A stretch of 64,000 bases of DNA from Streptomyces sp. Edi4. GTDB taxonomy: Bacteria > Actinomycetota > Actinomycetes > Streptomycetales > Streptomycetaceae. Position 1 is the first letter of the stretch; every line of letters begins with the position of its first letter. The position numbers and the translations under genes were made by a program. The stretch covers positions 1,116,001 to 1,180,000 of the forward strand of contig NZ_JBEJGY010000004.1 in assembly GCF_040253615.1 (NCBI RefSeq), read 5' to 3'. Shown one piece after another: positions 61,850 through 64,000 of the stretch. Under the pieces are notes generated by a model. The model worked only from the letters and a program-made list of their open reading frames with translations. It did not search any database and was not told the DNA's origin.

Positions 61850-64000
61850 TCACACCGGCTGGGGCTCCAGGTCCCGGTTGATCCGGCGCCAGGCGCGCGC
61901 CGCCTCGGCGATGGGATGGTCCACACCCAGTTGCTTGGCGGACGGCTCCAGGATGGAGGCGCGCAGCCGCTGGGCCTCCTCCTCGCGTCCGGCCGCCCGC
62001 AGGGTGATCGCGAGGTTGGACCGACAGGCGAGCACGTCGGGGTGGGTGGGGCCGAACCGCTCCAACAGGCCCTTCAGCGCGGTCCTTTCCCAGCGTTCGG
62101 CTAGGTCGGGGCGGCCCATGTCGCCGTAGGCGTTGGCGAGGTTGATCGCCGCGCACAGCGTGAACGGGTGGCGCGGGCCCAGGACTTCCTCAAGGGCGGC
62201 CCGCACGTCCTCGCCGCCCCGCGCCGCCTCCTCCGCGGCGCCCAGCCCGCGCTGGTAGATGTGGACGTTGTTGCGGCAGGCCAGCGTGAAGGGGTGCTCC
62301 TCGCCCAGGGTGCTCCGGTAGCCCTCCAGGGCCTGGAGGGCCAGGTCGAGCGCGGTCTGGCGGTCCCTGGTCGCGGAGAAGTCGGCGGCCAGGTTGAGGA
62401 GGCAGGCGAGGGCGTCGGGCGCCTTGGTGCCGTACCGGCCGCGGTAGCGGTTGTACGTTTCCTCGGTCAGCCGTTTCGCCTCGTGCGGATGGCCCGCCTT
62501 GCGCAGCGAGACCGCGAGGCTCTTGGCGGTGCGCAGCGCCTCGGGCACGTCGGCGTTCAGCACCCGCTCGAAGGCGGCCACCACTTCCCGCAGCAGCTGT
62601 ACCGAGGCCGTGTAGTCGCCGCTCTCGCGCAGGTCGCGCGCGAGGTGGCCCTTGGTGGTGAGGGTGAAGGGGTGGTCGTCGCCGAGCAGGGCGCTGCGCC
62701 GCTCCACGGTCTCCTCGTCGAGGCGGCGGGCCGCCTCGCTGTCGCCGCTGAGCCGGTAGTCGATGGCGAGGTTGTTCGCGGCGATCAGGGTGCGCGGGTG
62801 GTTCTCGCCGAAGATCTGCCGCAGCCCGTGGTAGATCCGCAGGTCACGGGTGAGCGCTTCGTCGAACCTGCCGAGGGCGCGCAGATCGGCCGCGAGGCTT
62901 CCGGTGGTGATGAGGATGCTGGGGTGGTCGTCGCCCGGGTGGTCCCTGTGCAGGACGCTGATCTGACGGGCGAGGGTGTCCTCGTCCATCGCCCGTGCCT
63001 CCTGGTACTTGCCCTGGGCGCGCAGGGCGTTGGCCAGCTCGAAGCGGATGTTGAGGGTCTGGAGGTCGTTCTCGCCCAGCTCGCGGGTCCAGACCTTGTT
63101 GAGCTGGGTGCCCAGCACCCGGGCGCTCTCCAGTTCACCGCGCTTGAGCAGATAGCGGATGCGGTCGACCATGAGCTGGCGGACCTTCTCCTCGTCGCAG
63201 TCGGCGATGCCGGACGCGCTCAGGTGCGGCCAGATCAGTTCGAAACTGGGCCAGCTCTTGGGGTCGTTGACGGGGTTGTCGCGGTCGACGCCCTCGACGG
63301 GGCGGGCCTCGGCGAGGATGCGGTGCACCTCGTGCTTGGCGGTGTCGGCCTCCTCGTCGCTGAGCCCGGCCCGCACCGCCGCCTGGACCAGGCGGTGCAC
63401 CTGGATGCTGCTGTCCGCCGGGTCGACCTTGGCGAGCGCGAAACGGTTCAGGGTCTGGATGACCTTGCCGAGCATGTAGCGTTCGCGCAGGTCCGGGTCG
63501 TAGGGCAGCAGGGACTCGAACATCGAGTCGCTGCCGATGAGCCGCATCGAGATCGGTTCGGCGGAGAAGAACGAGCAGAGTTCGAGCAGGCGTACCGCCG
63601 CCTTGGACTCGTCGCGCAGCCGGCTGATGGAGATGTTCCAGGTCGCGCCGATCTGCTCCGAGTAGTCCTCGGGCTTGCCGAGCGAGAGCACCTTGGTGCT
63701 CTGTTCCCTGAGCTGATCCACATAGGCGTCGACCGGTGTCGCCGTCTCGGCGAGCCAGGCCGCCGCGACCTCCACGGCCAGCGGCAGGTCGCCGACCGCG
63801 TCGGCCACCCGGTCGGCGTCGGCGACCGGCAGCTTGGTCACCCGGCGGCACAGGTGCTCGATGCTCTCGGGCCGGGTGAAGACCTCCACCTCCATGGCCT
63901 CCACCTGCGTCGAGGCCGGCTTGTTGCGGCAGGTCGCCAGGATGTGGCCGTAGGTCTCGCCGGAGATGGGCTCGATGTCGTCGGGGAGCAGCTTGATGGC
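61850..64000 (-). CDS. NB-ARC/TPR protein of the FxSxx-COOH system type (5' end outside window)
   Basis: At least 716 residues are visible; the frame is open to the right edge, so the N-terminus (probably TIR or other effector and the ATPase P-loop) is missing. The visible part starts in the NB-ARC end (LPLAVEVAAAWLAE, ATWNISISRLRDESKAAVRLLELCSFFSAEPISMRLI, VHRLVQAAVRAGLSDEE). It continues through about eight tetratricopeptide repeats with the spacing LGxDHPxTL...LAxDLRxxGxYxxA. This matches the STAND-type proteins annotated with FxSxx-COOH peptide maturation systems in Streptomyces. No radical SAM gene or precursor is in the window. It converges on the TTA-containing hydrolase. Confidence 0.85.
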   Translation of the reverse strand, partial: AIKLLPDDIEPISGETYGHILATCRNKPASTQVEAMEVEVFTRPESIEHLCRRVTKLPVADADRVADAVGDLPLAVEVAAAWLAETATPVDAYVDQLREQSTKVLSLGKPEDYSEQIGATWNISISRLRDESKAAVRLLELCSFFSAEPISMRLIGSDSMFESLLPYDPDLRERYMLGKVIQTLNRFALAKVDPADSSIQVHRLVQAAVRAGLSDEEADTAKHEVHRILAEARPVEGVDRDNPVNDPKSWPSFELIWPHLSASGIADCDEEKVRQLMVDRIRYLLKRGELESARVLGTQLNKVWTRELGENDLQTLNIRFELANALRAQGKYQEARAMDEDTLARQISVLHRDHPGDDHPSILITTGSLAADLRALGRFDEALTRDLRIYHGLRQIFGENHPRTLIAANNLAIDYRLSGDSEAARRLDEETVERRSALLGDDHPFTLTTKGHLARDLRESGDYTASVQLLREVVAAFERVLNADVPEALRTAKSLAVSLRKAGHPHEAKRLTEETYNRYRGRYGTKAPDALACLLNLAADFSATRDRQTALDLALQALEGYRSTLGEEHPFTLACRNNVHIYQRGLGAAEEAARGGEDVRAALEEVLGPRHPFTLCAAINLANAYGDMGRPDLAERWERTALKGLLERFGPTHPDVLACRSNLAITLRAAGREEEAQRLRASILEPSAKQLGVDHPIAEAARAWRRINRDLEPQPV

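Noticed and set aside
1..64000. CRISPR arrays, rRNA, tRNA, insertion sequences
   Set aside because: No regularly spaced palindromic repeats with unique spacers, no structural RNA signatures and no transposase-like proteins were found on either strand.

Overview
The window is typical Streptomyces-type actinobacterial chromosome. GC is very high, GTG and TTG starts are common, and TTA (bldA) codons are rare: I found three in genes I accept. It also carries families characteristic of the genus, such as the bald-type ATP-binding/HTH/DUF397 trio, MmyB-type regulators, an FxSxx-COOH-type TPR protein and a c-di-AMP riboswitch before an NlpC/P60 gene. I found no tRNA, rRNA, CRISPR array or insertion sequence.

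Layout. Bases 1-3240 hold the end of a small operon, a riboswitch-controlled cell-wall hydrolase and the bald-type trio. Bases 3273-8930 are the biotin locus (bioF divergent from bioB-bioA-bioD), whose operon runs on into a VOC protein (TTA codon) and is followed by a methyltransferase. Bases 9011-14300 carry two GNATs, two tandem CNNM/CorC membrane proteins, a holin-like protein and an SGNH hydrolase. Bases 14513-19455 are an acyl-CoA ligase / acyl-CoA dehydrogenase / MFS operon divergent from a TetR gene, with a perfect operator-like palindrome between them.

The most interesting part is 20277-36281, which looks like an undescribed biosynthetic cluster. The rightward arm has two stand-alone A-T-R enzymes (adenylation, carrier, thioester reductase; no condensation domain), each followed by a TenA/PqqC-like protein. 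It also has an FAD oxidoreductase, a HisF paralogue with an altered active site, an MECR-like reductase and a C-methyltransferase-like enzyme. The leftward arm converges on it across a shared terminator and holds a third TenA-like protein, a tryptophan-monooxygenase-like FAD enzyme with a TTA codon, and an imidazolonepropionase-type amidohydrolase. A plausible logic is: two amino acids activated and reduced to amino aldehydes, their condensation or cyclisation to an N-heterocycle, then redox and methyl tailoring. In this sequence the first A-T-R gene is broken by a 4-bp tandem duplication (GACA twice).

Bases 36940-43907 contain a drug-exporter/MmyB pair, an esterase, a lactonase-like hydrolase with a second MmyB regulator, and a methyltransferase. 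Bases 44359-64000 are mostly housekeeping: purB, mug, a ROK regulator, a GntR regulator next to a palindrome-rich promoter region, an alpha/beta hydrolase, a membrane-anchored ACT-GNAT fusion, a DUF885 peptidase, a lipoprotein, sbcD-sbcC, a YigZ-family protein, a CoA-binding protein, a TTA-containing hydrolase, and a truncated FxSxx-type NB-ARC/TPR protein at the right edge. Tandem repeats lie between genes at 46928-47020 and 50454-50757.
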